Positions 1 to 6,452 of a DNA stretch of 11,694 nucleotides are shown piece by piece. The DNA is from an uncultured Eubacteriales bacterium (lineage in GTDB: Bacteria; Bacillota; Clostridia; Christensenellales; CAG-138). Location: positions 1 to 11,694 of the forward strand of contig URFJ01000061.1 in assembly GCA_900547135.1 (NCBI GenBank). Direction: 5' to 3'. Under the pieces are notes generated by a model, which did not search any database, was not told where the DNA came from, and saw only the letters and a program-made list of their open reading frames with translations. The position numbers and the translations under genes are program-made. Each line of letters starts with the position of its first letter. Position 1 is the first letter of the stretch.

Positions 1-1
1 G

Positions 2-82
2 TACGTAACGTATACGCTAAAACGCGGCTACGGCATAAGTATTGATAAAGCCATTTCCTTAATCGGAGGTTCAGCTGTATGA
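2..82 (+). CDS. C-terminal fragment of an unidentified protein, translationally coupled to the next gene
   Basis: The frame beginning at base 2 is open from the window edge to a TGA at 80-82 and encodes 26 residues ending in ISLIGGSAV. The stop overlaps the ATG of the following peptidase gene in the classic ATGA arrangement, and the GGAGG for that gene lies inside this frame at 65-69. This is the usual layout of coupled genes in one operon, and it is the main reason to treat the fragment as real. Nothing in the 26 residues is diagnostic of a family. The start lies outside the window. Confidence 0.5.
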   Translation, partial: YVTYTLKRGYGISIDKAISLIGGSAV

Positions 83-1551
83 AAAATAGATACCGCATAC
101 GCATATGCGGTATACGCAAGAAGAAGCGCGCCGCCATGACAGCCGCAATAGCAGCCGGAGCGCTTTTGGTGTGCGCGGCTGCTCTGATTCTTATATTCCG
201 GCCGTTTTCAGCATCGTCGCCAGGTGCCAGGGATGAAACCCCAACGACTATTTCAAACCCTGAAGCCACGCCGACGCCGGACGCGGGAGGCGAAGAAGCG
301 CCCAAAATGGCGCGGAGCCTGTACGAAGCCGCTGTAGATTACGACGCGGGCACGCGAACGCTTATTGGAGGGCTTAACCTGACCTATGCCAACCCGTCCG
401 CGGACAGCCTGTACGCGCTGTACCTGCGCCTGTACCCAAACGCGGTGAGCGAAGGCTGCATGAGCGTTGACGCTGTGGCCGTAAACGGCATGGAAAGCTA
501 TTATGAGCTGTCCGGCGGCGGAACCATTCTCATGATACCGTTTGCGCCCGAGCTTGATCCAGGCGAACGGACTGTTGTATACATAGAATTTAAAATAACC
601 GTTCCTGAGCTAAACGACAGGTTTGGCGCTGGAACCTCTGGCGCCGTTGCGCTAGGCAATTTTCTGCCGATTGCCGCAATATACGAGGATAGCGGGTGGC
701 GGCTGGACCCGTATGTCAGCTTCGGCGACCCGTTTTACAGCGAAATTGCCGACTATGAAGTAGCGCTCACCGTTGACAGCGGCTACACAGTCGCCTGCAC
801 GGGCACGCAGGCCTCAAAGTCCGAGGAGAACGGCAGGATAAAATATCTGTTTCACGCGCCCGAAGCACGCGACTTTGCCGCGGTGCTCATAAAGGGCGCG
901 CACGTTGCCACGGCGCTCTCAGGCGGCGTAGCGGTGGAGGCGTATTCATGTACCGGAGCTGAAAACGCTCAGTATGCCGCGGATACCGCCGCAAGCGCGG
1001 TTGAATACTATGCGGAGGCGTTCGGGCAATATCCTTACCCGCGCCTGTGCGTGGCGGAATGCGGCGTAAGCGGCGGCATGGAATACCCGGGCCTTATCAT
1101 GATATCCGAAGATATGTTCAAGGCCGCAGGCGGCATAGGCAGCGGACTGATTATTGCGCACGAAGCGGCGCACCAGTGGTGGTATGCCGCGGTAGGCAGC
1201 GACCAGTACGGCGAGCCATGGGTAGACGAGGCGCTCACCCAGTTTTCATCATATCTATGGTATAAAAATGAATACGGCCGGCCCGCCATGGAGGAAGCCT
1301 ATAACGCGGGAATAGTCCCATACCTTGACGGCTCCGAGCCGGCCATGTCGCCTCTGAGCGCCTTTGAGGAGGGAAATTCCTATTTTTCAGCCGTCTATGC
1401 GCGCGGCGCGGACATGTTTTATTCGGCGTACAAGGCGCTGGGCGAGGAAACGTTTTTGGAAATACTAAGGGGCTATTATTCGGCGTTTTATATGAAAACC
1501 GCTTCGGGGAACGACCTTCTCAGCGCCTTTGGCGGAGCGCTTGGCGAATAG
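79..1551 (+). CDS. Membrane-anchored M1-family zinc metallopeptidase (aminopeptidase N-like)
   Basis: A 490-residue zinc-dependent peptidase, probably acting on peptides outside the membrane. A basic N-terminus and one hydrophobic segment (about 19-41) serve as an uncleaved anchor or signal. A Pro/Thr/Glu-rich linker (about 45-74) and a beta-rich N-domain follow. The catalytic centre is the M1 gluzincin signature HEAAH (361-365) with the third zinc ligand E384 exactly 18 residues later, within EPWVDEAL. The exopeptidase motif GxMEN appears as GGMEY (332-336), and Y440 in VYARGA matches the transition-state tyrosine. The protein is shorter than cytosolic PepN (about 870 residues), ending soon after the catalytic domain, as in many bacterial surface M1 proteins. 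The start is supported by GGAGG at 65-69 and by the ATGA overlap with the upstream frame. Family assignment is firm; substrate is unknown. Confidence 0.93.
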   Translation: MKNRYRIRICGIRKKKRAAMTAAIAAGALLVCAAALILIFRPFSASSPGARDETPTTISNPEATPTPDAGGEEAPKMARSLYEAAVDYDAGTRTLIGGLNLTYANPSADSLYALYLRLYPNAVSEGCMSVDAVAVNGMESYYELSGGGTILMIPFAPELDPGERTVVYIEFKITVPELNDRFGAGTSGAVALGNFLPIAAIYEDSGWRLDPYVSFGDPFYSEIADYEVALTVDSGYTVACTGTQASKSEENGRIKYLFHAPEARDFAAVLIKGAHVATALSGGVAVEAYSCTGAENAQYAADTAASAVEYYAEAFGQYPYPRLCVAECGVSGGMEYPGLIMISEDMFKAAGGIGSGLIIAHEAAHQWWYAAVGSDQYGEPWVDEALTQFSSYLWYKNEYGRPAMEEAYNAGIVPYLDGSEPAMSPLSAFEEGNSYFSAVYARGADMFYSAYKALGEETFLEILRGYYSAFYMKTASGNDLLSAFGGALGE

Positions 1552-1572
1552 CGCGTATGATAGCGCGCCCGT

Positions 1573-1601
1573 TTGCGCATAATTGCCCTTATGTGTATAA
1601 T
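1573..1601 (+). promoter_or_regulatory. Sigma-A-type promoter upstream of the Mur ligase gene
   Basis: TTGCGC at 1573-1578 and a perfect TATAAT at 1596-1601 are separated by 17 bases. The promoter would start transcription about 40 bases before the ATG at 1646, so the ligase gene can be expressed independently of the peptidase gene. The -35 box matches consensus at four of six positions. Confidence 0.6.
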
Positions 1602-1645
1602 ATGTTATTACGTGATGCATAGTGAAAATTTTGGAGGTGCCGGAC

Positions 1646-3028
1646 ATGCTTGAGGGGCATAAGCTTATACATCTGGTAGGAATCGGAGGCTGTTCCATGA
1701 ACGGGCTGGCTCAGATACTGCGCTCACGCGGTTTCAGCGTTCAGGGTTCGGATAAAACGAGTTCGCAGTTTACCCGCCGCCTTGAGCAGCTTGGCATTCC
1801 TGTTTTTATAGGGCACGACGCTAAAAACCTTGGCAACGCTGATCTTCTCATCTATTCGGCGGCAATCAAGCCCGACAACCCAGAGCGCGCGGCCGCAAGG
1901 GAGCGCAACATTCCCGAGGTGGAGCGCGCGGCGGCGCTTGGCATGATATCCGAAGGCTTTGATCAGGTTGTAGCCATTGCCGGCTGTCATGGGAAGACGA
2001 CGATCACGTCCATGCTTGCGCTCATAGCGTGCCGATGCGACAGCAGCGAAGAAGGTGCGCACCCGATGGACGCTACGATACATATCGGCGGCTTTGTCGA
2101 TTTTCTTAACGGCGGAGTACGCATAGGCAGGGGTGGCATGTTCATAACGGAAGCGTGCGAATACGTAGGGAGCTTCCTGGAGCTTCATCCCACCATTGAG
2201 CTTATTAGCAACATAGACGACGACCATCTGGATTATTATCATGATATAGAGCATATAACCGAAGCGTTTTGCAGGTTTGTAGCCCTTCTTCCCGAGGGCG
2301 GCGTGCTGATAGGCTGCAATGACGACGCGCGGGTAAAGGGCCTTTTAGACGGCTACGCAAGGGGGAGGTCAATCACCTACGGCATTGCGGACGCGGACTA
2401 CATGCCGTCCGACATATCATTTGACAGCATGGGCAACCCGTCGTTTGATTTGATCTGCTACGGCGAAAACATCGGCCGCGTTTCCCTGAGCGTGCCAGGG
2501 GAGCATAATATGATGAATGCCGTTGCGGCGCTATCCGTGGCGCTTACGCTCGGCGTACCGTTTAACGCGGCGGCCTGCGCGCTTAACGAGTATACGCTTA
2601 CAAGGCGCAGGTTCGAACTGATGGGCGTAAGCGGAGGCGTAAAGGTGTTTCACGATTACGCGCACCATCCGTCCGAGATACGGGCCGTGGTAAACGCGGC
2701 CGTGCGCTACCCGCATAAAAAGCTGTTCTGCGTGCTGCAGTGCAATAGCTTCACCCGCGCAAAAACGCTGTTTACAGGCGACATGAGCTGTCTGAGGGGC
2801 GCTACAACGGCGATAGTGCCGGACATCTACCCTGGTCGCGAAAGTGATACCGGAAGCGTGCATGCGCGCGATATCGTAAACGCAATAGCCAAAAGCGGCA
2901 TTGACGCGGTATATATCCCTACATTTGAGGAAATACGCGATTATTTGACTGAAAACGCCGGCCCTGGCGATATTGTTCTCACCATGGGCAGCGGCGACGT
3001 TTATGAACAGACAAAAAAACTGTTTTAG
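1646..3028 (+). CDS. murC: UDP-N-acetylmuramate--L-alanine ligase (MurC-type Mur ligase)
   Basis: A 460-residue cytoplasmic enzyme that would join L-alanine to UDP-MurNAc using ATP, the first peptide step of peptidoglycan precursor synthesis. Mur ligase motifs appear in order: N-terminal nucleotide-sugar loop GIGGCSMNGLA (12-22), ATP P-loop GCHGKTT (113-119), EACEYVGSFL (from 169) followed by NIDDDHLDYY, PGEHNMMNA (from 284), and the C-terminal-domain motif HDYAHHP (336-342). The length matches MurC. ATG 1646 is preferred over an in-frame GTG at 1622 because GGAGG (1633-1637) sits 8 bases before it and inside the longer reading. Two departures from textbook MurC are C114 where Thr is usual, and EACEY where EADES is usual. 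The latter occurs in a group of clostridial Mur ligases annotated as MurC. A second, specialised Mur ligase is possible. Confidence 0.9.
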   Translation: MLEGHKLIHLVGIGGCSMNGLAQILRSRGFSVQGSDKTSSQFTRRLEQLGIPVFIGHDAKNLGNADLLIYSAAIKPDNPERAAARERNIPEVERAAALGMISEGFDQVVAIAGCHGKTTITSMLALIACRCDSSEEGAHPMDATIHIGGFVDFLNGGVRIGRGGMFITEACEYVGSFLELHPTIELISNIDDDHLDYYHDIEHITEAFCRFVALLPEGGVLIGCNDDARVKGLLDGYARGRSITYGIADADYMPSDISFDSMGNPSFDLICYGENIGRVSLSVPGEHNMMNAVAALSVALTLGVPFNAAACALNEYTLTRRRFELMGVSGGVKVFHDYAHHPSEIRAVVNAAVRYPHKKLFCVLQCNSFTRAKTLFTGDMSCLRGATTAIVPDIYPGRESDTGSVHARDIVNAIAKSGIDAVYIPTFEEIRDYLTENAGPGDIVLTMGSGDVYEQTKKLF

Positions 3029-3033
3029 CGTTT

Positions 3034-3047
3034 AGCGCACAAGCGCT
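3034..3047. terminator. Short GC hairpin between convergent genes
   Basis: AGCGC (3034-3038) and GCGCT (3043-3047) form a 5-bp stem with an ACAA loop in the 25-base gap between the Mur ligase gene and the convergent membrane-protein gene. It is symmetric, so it could act in both directions, but there is no real T-run on either side. This is a weak terminator candidate. Confidence 0.25.
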
Positions 3048-3053
3048 TTGATA

Positions 3054-3335
3054 CTAAAAAGAGGACAGCTGCGTTGAAGCAATAACCATCATTATTGTAC
3101 AAATTATTATGCCTGCAAGCGAAACCCATATTCCGCAGTCCACCAGGCCGTATGCAGCGCGTCCTCTTTTAGCCCATGCGCCCGCCGCCACGCCGGCCGC
3201 GCCTGCAATCATTCCCCAGCGCTGCATGGCAAACTGGGGCAACATTAAAAATATTCCCAAGCCAATGGCCGTTGCTCCAAGAACCACGCTTATAACAGCT
3301 GCAGCCTGGCTATGGCCAATGCGTCGTCCCTTCAC
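3054..3335 (-). CDS. Small integral membrane protein of unknown function (DUF6142/DUF4190-like)
   Basis: A 93-residue, very hydrophobic protein with three likely membrane spans at about 11-32, 39-55 and 67-88, and a basic segment (AKRGRAA) between the second and third. The short KGRRIGHSQ N-terminus before the first span, and small-residue-rich helices, resemble small Bacillota membrane proteins of the DUF6142 or DUF4190 type, but no diagnostic motif is present. GTG 3335 is chosen over the ATG at 3350 because GGAGG (3344-3348 on the complement) lies 8 bases before the GTG and overlaps the ATG itself. The gene converges on the Mur ligase gene and appears monocistronic. A 6-bp inverted repeat lies upstream at 3364-3379. 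Coding status is well supported; function is not known. Confidence 0.7.
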   Translation of the reverse strand: MKGRRIGHSQAAAVISVVLGATAIGLGIFLMLPQFAMQRWGMIAGAAGVAAGAWAKRGRAAYGLVDCGIWVSLAGIIICTIMMVIASTQLSSF

Positions 3336-3363
3336 AATAATTACCTCCATATTCGCTTTTAAG

Positions 3364-3379
3364 TCGTATTCTCATACGA
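3364..3379. repeat. Inverted repeat upstream of the small membrane protein gene
   Basis: TCGTAT (3364-3369) and ATACGA (3374-3379) flank TCTC, about 29 bases upstream of the GTG at 3335. It could be an operator or a leader hairpin. No convincing -35/-10 pair could be placed around it. Confidence 0.3.
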
Positions 3380-3452
3380 AATGAAAATGCATCAACTATT
3401 TGCTGTTTGAAATGCTAAAGGTAATGCGGGAGTAAGATATAGAGCTGTTAAA

Positions 3453-3684
3453 GGGTGCTTAGCAGGGGAACACCCGCCTGAAACGGCAAATGCCGACATA
3501 TAACATTGCTGCGAAGCTTTGCCATGTGAGGGCCTATGGTGAAGCTTGCGCGCTCCGCAACAAATCTACACAAAAGGCAAAAAGGGCCTGAGAGCTGTTT
3601 TGCGGCAACTGCGCTAAAGAGGAGGAAGGCGTTCCTGATTCCGGCAGGCGATGATACAGCGGAAGCTGGATCAATCCTTTTTGC
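3453..3684 (+). ncRNA. Candidate structured RNA, unidentified
   Basis: Successive potential hairpins: GGGTG/CACCC (3453-3457/3471-3475), CGGCA/TGCCG (3484-3488/3491-3495), a 12-bp stem with a 10-base loop (3514-3525/3536-3547), AGGAA/TTCCT with loop GGCG (3623-3636), and GATTCCGGC/GCTGGATC (3637-3645/3665-3672) with one bulge. Nine perfect pairs, GCAAAAAGG (3577-3585) with CCTTTTTGC (3676-3684), would close the 3' half. The 12-bp stem has two G-U pairs and the 3637-3672 stem one, all valid only in a plus-strand RNA. The last stem followed by five T (3678-3682) resembles an intrinsic terminator. No match to 6S, SRP, RNase P, tmRNA or common riboswitch cores was recognised, and no clear plus-strand promoter was found. 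Structure is seen; transcription is inferred. Confidence 0.35.
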
Positions 3685-3775
3685 GGCAGAGTTTTCCTAT
3701 CTCAGCTCCCCTTAACGTTTTTGTTTTTAGCGCAGGGACCGGCAATCCCGCTCCGGCCCCCGCATCTATATATAA

Positions 3776-3812
3776 GCCGGCGGCGGACGGTAAACTCCGC
3801 CGGCCGGTCTGT
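3776..3812 (-). terminator. Putative terminator of the lipoprotein gene
   Basis: A GC-rich inverted repeat about 20-45 bases past the lipoprotein stop: on the minus strand CCGGCCGGCGGA and TCCGCCGCCGG flank GTTTACCG. The core gives 7 perfect pairs, extendable past a bulge. It is followed by TTATATATAG rather than an uninterrupted T-run, so termination is plausible but not textbook. Confidence 0.45.
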
Positions 3813-3823
3813 CTGAACCACTA

Positions 3824-4654
3824 TCAATCGTTGGTCTTGTTTGAATCGTTTGAGCCTGAGGCAGGCGTCTGACCGCCGGCGTTGTCGGCCTTATTAACGT
3901 CAACCACCTCGTAACGGAACAGCTCGTCGTCATCGTCCATGTCCACGGGCTTTAGCTTAAAGGTATAGCTCGAGGCTTTGATGTCGGCCGTCTTGCTGGT
4001 TGACGTAGACATTGACATTACGGTACCCTCTATTGTGACGCTGATAACTCCGTTATCCCCTGTTTCCGCCTTGATAAATTTAAGTTTCGCGTCGTTCAGG
4101 CTCAAGGCTCTGAAGGTGTATTTTTCAGTCGCGCCGTCATAGTGAACGCCATCCTTCAGTTCGGTGTCGTCCGGTTTAGGCAGGCTGTCGTCATCGATGC
4201 CGTCAAACATGTACTCGGCTATATCCTCCACGAGGTCGTCGTCAATCACATAGGTGCGCTGGTCTGTAATCGTGGTATGCTTTGAGCCAAACATGGCGAA
4301 ATAGGTCTTAACCGCGTCCCATACAAAATCCTTGTCAGCGGGGTCGTATTTTTCATAGCCGCCGTCGCCGCCCAGGACGACTATAATGCTCTTGAAGATA
4401 TCCGCCATGTCATTGATGTGTTCCGAAGTCTCTTCGTCCAGCCCGTCAATCGGCTTTACAGGCGTTGTCGAAGGGTTAGGCGACTCCGTACCCCCGTTCG
4501 GATTTGCCGAAGGGGAGGGGGATACGCCGCCATGCGTGTTTTGCGGGGTGGAGCTGGGATTGGGCGGGGCTTCAGTGCGCGGCGTGCATGCAGCGAATGC
4601 CAGCATAGCGGCCGCAAGTGAAAGGGCAACAAGAACCTTTACAAGACGTTTCAT
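3824..4654 (-). CDS. Secreted lipoprotein of unknown function
   Basis: A 276-residue protein with a lipoprotein signal: MKRLVK start, hydrophobic core and a lipobox-like FAAC, so the lipidated residue would be C23. The -3 residue is Phe rather than the usual Leu. A disordered Pro/Ser/Thr/Asn-rich linker (about 24-68) should hold the folded part away from the membrane. The remaining domain (about 70-255) is strongly acidic, with DDDLVED, DGIDDDS and DMDDDDELF, and ends in an Asn/Ser-rich tail. The acidic runs could bind cations, but no known domain is recognised. ATG 4654 is supported by GAGGTG six bases upstream. The gene stands alone, followed by a GC-rich hairpin. Lipoprotein status is confident; the role is unknown. 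Confidence 0.85.
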   Translation of the reverse strand: MKRLVKVLVALSLAAAMLAFAACTPRTEAPPNPSSTPQNTHGGVSPSPSANPNGGTESPNPSTTPVKPIDGLDEETSEHINDMADIFKSIIVVLGGDGGYEKYDPADKDFVWDAVKTYFAMFGSKHTTITDQRTYVIDDDLVEDIAEYMFDGIDDDSLPKPDDTELKDGVHYDGATEKYTFRALSLNDAKLKFIKAETGDNGVISVTIEGTVMSMSTSTSKTADIKASSYTFKLKPVDMDDDDELFRYEVVDVNKADNAGGQTPASGSNDSNKTND

Positions 4655-4772
4655 AAATTCACCTCATTATTTTTCTTGACGCGCCCGCTTCCCGCGAGTT
4701 TCCATTTAAGCGGTTAGGCCGGCGCGCGTGTTTTCATGTACTGCCCGCCTCATATGCACGGACACTATACCC

Positions 4773-4837
4773 ATAATACGAACAAGCCGGCCCATTGGTT
4801 CCAAAAAAAACCGCGCAACAGCTTTAATTCGTATTAT
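4773..4837. repeat. Ten-base perfect inverted repeat between the lipoprotein and 73-residue genes
   Basis: ATAATACGAA (4773-4782) and TTCGTATTAT (4828-4837) are exact reverse complements separated by 45 bases, which include a run of eight A on the plus strand (4803-4810). The element is upstream of the lipoprotein gene and just downstream of the 73-residue gene. It could be paired operator half-sites, or the base of a structure ending the upstream transcript. Confidence 0.4.
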
Positions 4838-4863
4838 TCAATTTGCTCCCCCCGCGCATCAAT

Positions 4864-5085
4864 TCACTCTAAAAATCCGTCCTGAAGCCCCTCAATCAAT
4901 ATTTTTAGCTCGTTTTCGCGTCCGCCCGAAGTCCGCCATTGCCCAAGCCCCAGCTCAAGCAGCGGCTTGGCCGCCGCAATGCGGTCGGAGGCCTTCTGCC
5001 CCTGGTCTGAACATATCTCCATCAGCGCGTTTACAGCCTTTTTGGCGCATCTGTCAAGCATGCGCGCCTGCGATTTCTTCTCCAT
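4864..5085 (-). CDS. Small phage-related protein, terminase small-subunit-like
   Basis: A 73-residue, mostly helical, charged protein. The central stretch ALMEICSDQGQKASDRIAAAK followed by LLELGLGQW resembles the 'short repeat unit, sampled Arg, AA-LL' pattern seen near the N-terminus of many phage terminase small subunits and related small phage packaging-region proteins. The resemblance is by eye and weak. The start is supported by an AGGAGAGG sequence 8 bases upstream of ATG 5085. It has no phage neighbours here; the nearest is the portal gene, also on the minus strand, about 4.8 kb away. An overlapping plus-strand frame (4728-5159) has no ribosome binding site. A stand-alone hypothetical protein is the alternative reading. 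Confidence 0.6.
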   Translation of the reverse strand: MEKKSQARMLDRCAKKAVNALMEICSDQGQKASDRIAAAKPLLELGLGQWRTSGGRENELKILIEGLQDGFLE

Positions 5086-5156
5086 TTCATTATCCTCTCC
5101 TATATAATGTTATAAATTTCGATGGAACCAGTTGCTTGCTGAAGCTTTTTGAAAGC

Positions 5157-5191
5157 TGAAAAGGCCGCCTGACCAATCGGTTAAGGCAGCC
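5157..5191 (-). terminator. Intrinsic terminator of the surface-protein gene
   Basis: On the minus strand GGCTGCCT and AGGCGGCC (plus 5163-5191) form 8 pairs including one G-U. They surround a small internal loop, three more pairs and a GATT loop, and are followed by TTTTC. It lies 77 bases beyond the stop at 5268 and just upstream of the 73-residue gene, so it would separate the two transcripts. Confidence 0.6.
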
Positions 5192-5267
5192 CCTGTCAAT
5201 CGTCCCTTATAAGGGTTTAACTTTATATAAATATATTTTGCGGCCGCGTCTTATACGGCCCTGGCCT

Positions 5268-6104
5268 TTACCTGCGTTTTTTCAGCACAGCCGCGCCGGC
5301 CATTCCGGCCACCGACGCGATAGCCGCGATTCCCAGTACAATCAGGCTTGCGCCGCCCGCTTTGGGAGGATCATCGGGATCCGCTGGCGCCGGAGTGGGT
5401 TCCCCGGGTTCTGGCGTGGGATCCCCTGGCTCGGGAGTGGGATCCCCTGGCTCGGGAGTGGGATCCCCTGGCTCGGGGGTTGTTGGCAGCTCCGGTGTGG
5501 GCGTGGGAGCTTCCGGTGTGGGCGTAGGCTCCGACGGCGTAGGCGTAGAGTGGGCCGGTTCGTCTATGTATTCCCAGCCCGCTCCATCAAACTCCGAGCA
5601 GAAGGAATCAACGTCGTCCGGAGTTGCGTATACGTTGATTATCATGTCCGGCCAATGCCCAAAGGGATTATACTCCTGGTCAACATAGATTTGTATATCA
5701 GAGAAATTATAACCTGTCGTATATATGGAGTCGATAGGCCCCGTATAGGTATAACAGCCGTTTTCGTATATCAGCTCGCTGAAGAAAACCGGAAGCCAGC
5801 CGTTATAGGCCGACTGGATATAGCATCTGCTCAGGTCAATGCCCTCTGGTATGGCCACGCTGACGGTGAACATATCCTGTTCATGGTTGGCAATATAATA
5901 TTCATCTGCCGCATTGAACCAAAGCCGGCCCCAAACGTTGATCTCCAGCGCTGGATCGTGTACCTGTACGGTAAACTCGGCCTTCATATCCTCCCCGTGC
6001 GCGCCCGACGGGTTGTAGCCGCCCTGCCGGCCCGCTGCCAAAGTGGGCAGTGCGGCGCAGGCGATCAGCAGCAGCGCCAGAATTAATGCCAGTTTTCTTT
6101 TCAT
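5268..6104 (-). CDS. Cell-surface protein with Pro/Thr heptad repeats and a C-terminal anchor
   Basis: A 278-residue exported protein. The signal peptide (MKRKLALILALLL...) probably ends after A24, although LIAC at 13-16 also fits a lipobox. The folded part (about 27-180) is beta-rich, aromatic and Cys-containing; no family is recognised. A linker (about 185-245) is almost entirely Thr-Pro-Glu and includes four PEPGDPT-type heptads. The C-terminus is built like a sortase sorting signal: PPKAG (246-250) in the LPxTG position, a hydrophobic segment (253-273) and KKRR. If PPKAG is not cut, the helix alone would anchor the protein. ATG 6104 is preferred to TTG 6122 because GGAGGGGG overlaps the latter and sits about 10 bases before the ATG. 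The divergent neighbour is another exported protein. Confidence 0.85.
   Translation of the reverse strand: MKRKLALILALLLIACAALPTLAAGRQGGYNPSGAHGEDMKAEFTVQVHDPALEINVWGRLWFNAADEYYIANHEQDMFTVSVAIPEGIDLSRCYIQSAYNGWLPVFFSELIYENGCYTYTGPIDSIYTTGYNFSDIQIYVDQEYNPFGHWPDMIINVYATPDDVDSFCSEFDGAGWEYIDEPAHSTPTPSEPTPTPEAPTPTPELPTTPEPGDPTPEPGDPTPEPGDPTPEPGEPTPAPADPDDPPKAGGASLIVLGIAAIASVAGMAGAAVLKKRR
5398..5481. repeat. Four tandem 21-bp repeats inside the surface-protein gene
   Basis: Units start at 5398, 5419, 5440 and 5461. The first is diverged, the second and third are identical, and the fourth differs only near its end. Each begins GGATCCCCTGG on the plus strand and encodes one PEPGDPT-type heptad on the minus strand. 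The period is a multiple of three, so copy-number change keeps the frame. Confidence 0.9.
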
Positions 6105-6157
6105 TTTAATAACCCCCTCCAAATTTTTATGACAATATGTTTATTGCCAATAACTGT

Positions 6158-6186
6158 ATATTAATATTACATTATTTATATGTCAA
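6158..6186 (-). promoter_or_regulatory. Promoter of the surface-protein gene
   Basis: On the minus strand a perfect TTGACA (complement of 6181-6186) and TAATAT (complement of 6158-6163) are spaced by 17 bases. The expected start is about 45 bases upstream of ATG 6104. Confidence 0.65.
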
Positions 6187-6377
6187 TAATATATCGAATT
6201 ATATACGTCCGAATTTTGTTAATTTAAGTCTCCAGGCATAAACTTTACTTAACGCTTTAATACTTTAACGACTTCCGTGCGTTTTTGCGGATTTAAACAG
6301 CTTCCGGCCGCGTCGTGGCCAAACAGCGCTTATATTTTATGGGGTCTTTCAAACGATGGGCCAACGGCTTTAGTATA

Positions 6378-6386
6378 TGTTATAAT
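6378..6386 (+). promoter_or_regulatory. Extended -10 promoter of the DUF3298-like lipoprotein gene
   Basis: TGTTATAAT at 6378-6386 is a perfect extended -10 (TGn plus TATAAT). No good -35 hexamer is seen 16-18 bases upstream, as often tolerated with extended -10 promoters. It implies a leader of about 60 bases before ATG 6453. Confidence 0.5.
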
Positions 6387-6452
6387 AATAGGCAAACTAT
6401 TTATTTGTATGATTATGCATTAATAAAAAAAACCGTAATTGAGGTGTTGCAT

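Larger units (their letters stand above)
3336..3823. other. Gene-free stretch rich in inverted repeats
   Basis: This 488-base stretch between two minus-strand genes holds no convincing gene. The only longer plus frame (3651-3872) lacks a ribosome binding site and runs through the terminator and 3' end of the lipoprotein gene. The part from 3453 to 3684 is packed with potential hairpins and is listed separately. Around 3776-3812 lies the GC-rich hairpin that probably ends the lipoprotein gene. Confidence 0.5.
6105..6452. other. AT-rich divergent intergenic region
   Basis: This 348-base stretch separates the divergent surface-protein and DUF3298-like lipoprotein genes and carries their promoters. 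It is markedly more AT-rich than the flanking genes. No other gene or clear operator was seen. Confidence 0.6.

Noticed and set aside
1724..2254. Minus-strand open frame of 176 codons opposite the Mur ligase gene.
   Set aside because: The plus frame carries all Mur ligase motifs; the minus frame is an antisense shadow.
3576..3600. On the minus strand GCTCTCAGGC resembles part of a glycine riboswitch core.
   Set aside because: The rest of the core (CCGAAGG and the paired GAGAG segment) is absent and no glycine-related gene follows.
3651..3872. Plus-strand open frame of 73 codons.
   Set aside because: It lacks a ribosome binding site near its ATG and crosses the lipoprotein gene's terminator and 3' end.
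4728..5159. Plus-strand open frame of 143 codons.
   Set aside because: It has no ribosome binding site, its composition is that of a complementary strand, and it overlaps a minus gene with a good site.
5398..5481. Regular short repeats that could suggest a CRISPR array.
   Set aside because: Units are directly adjacent without spacers, and the 21-bp period encodes protein heptads in frame.
5238..6086. Long plus-strand open frame of 282 codons and a Gly/Ser-rich plus frame at 5362-5688.
   Set aside because: Both are antisense readings of the surface-protein gene and its repeats. They have no ribosome binding site, whereas the minus gene has a promoter, ribosome binding site and signal peptide.
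6315..6452. Upstream GTG start that would lengthen the DUF3298-like lipoprotein by 46 residues.
   Set aside because: It would bury the signal peptide, includes the promoter region, and ignores the GAGGTG site before ATG 6453.
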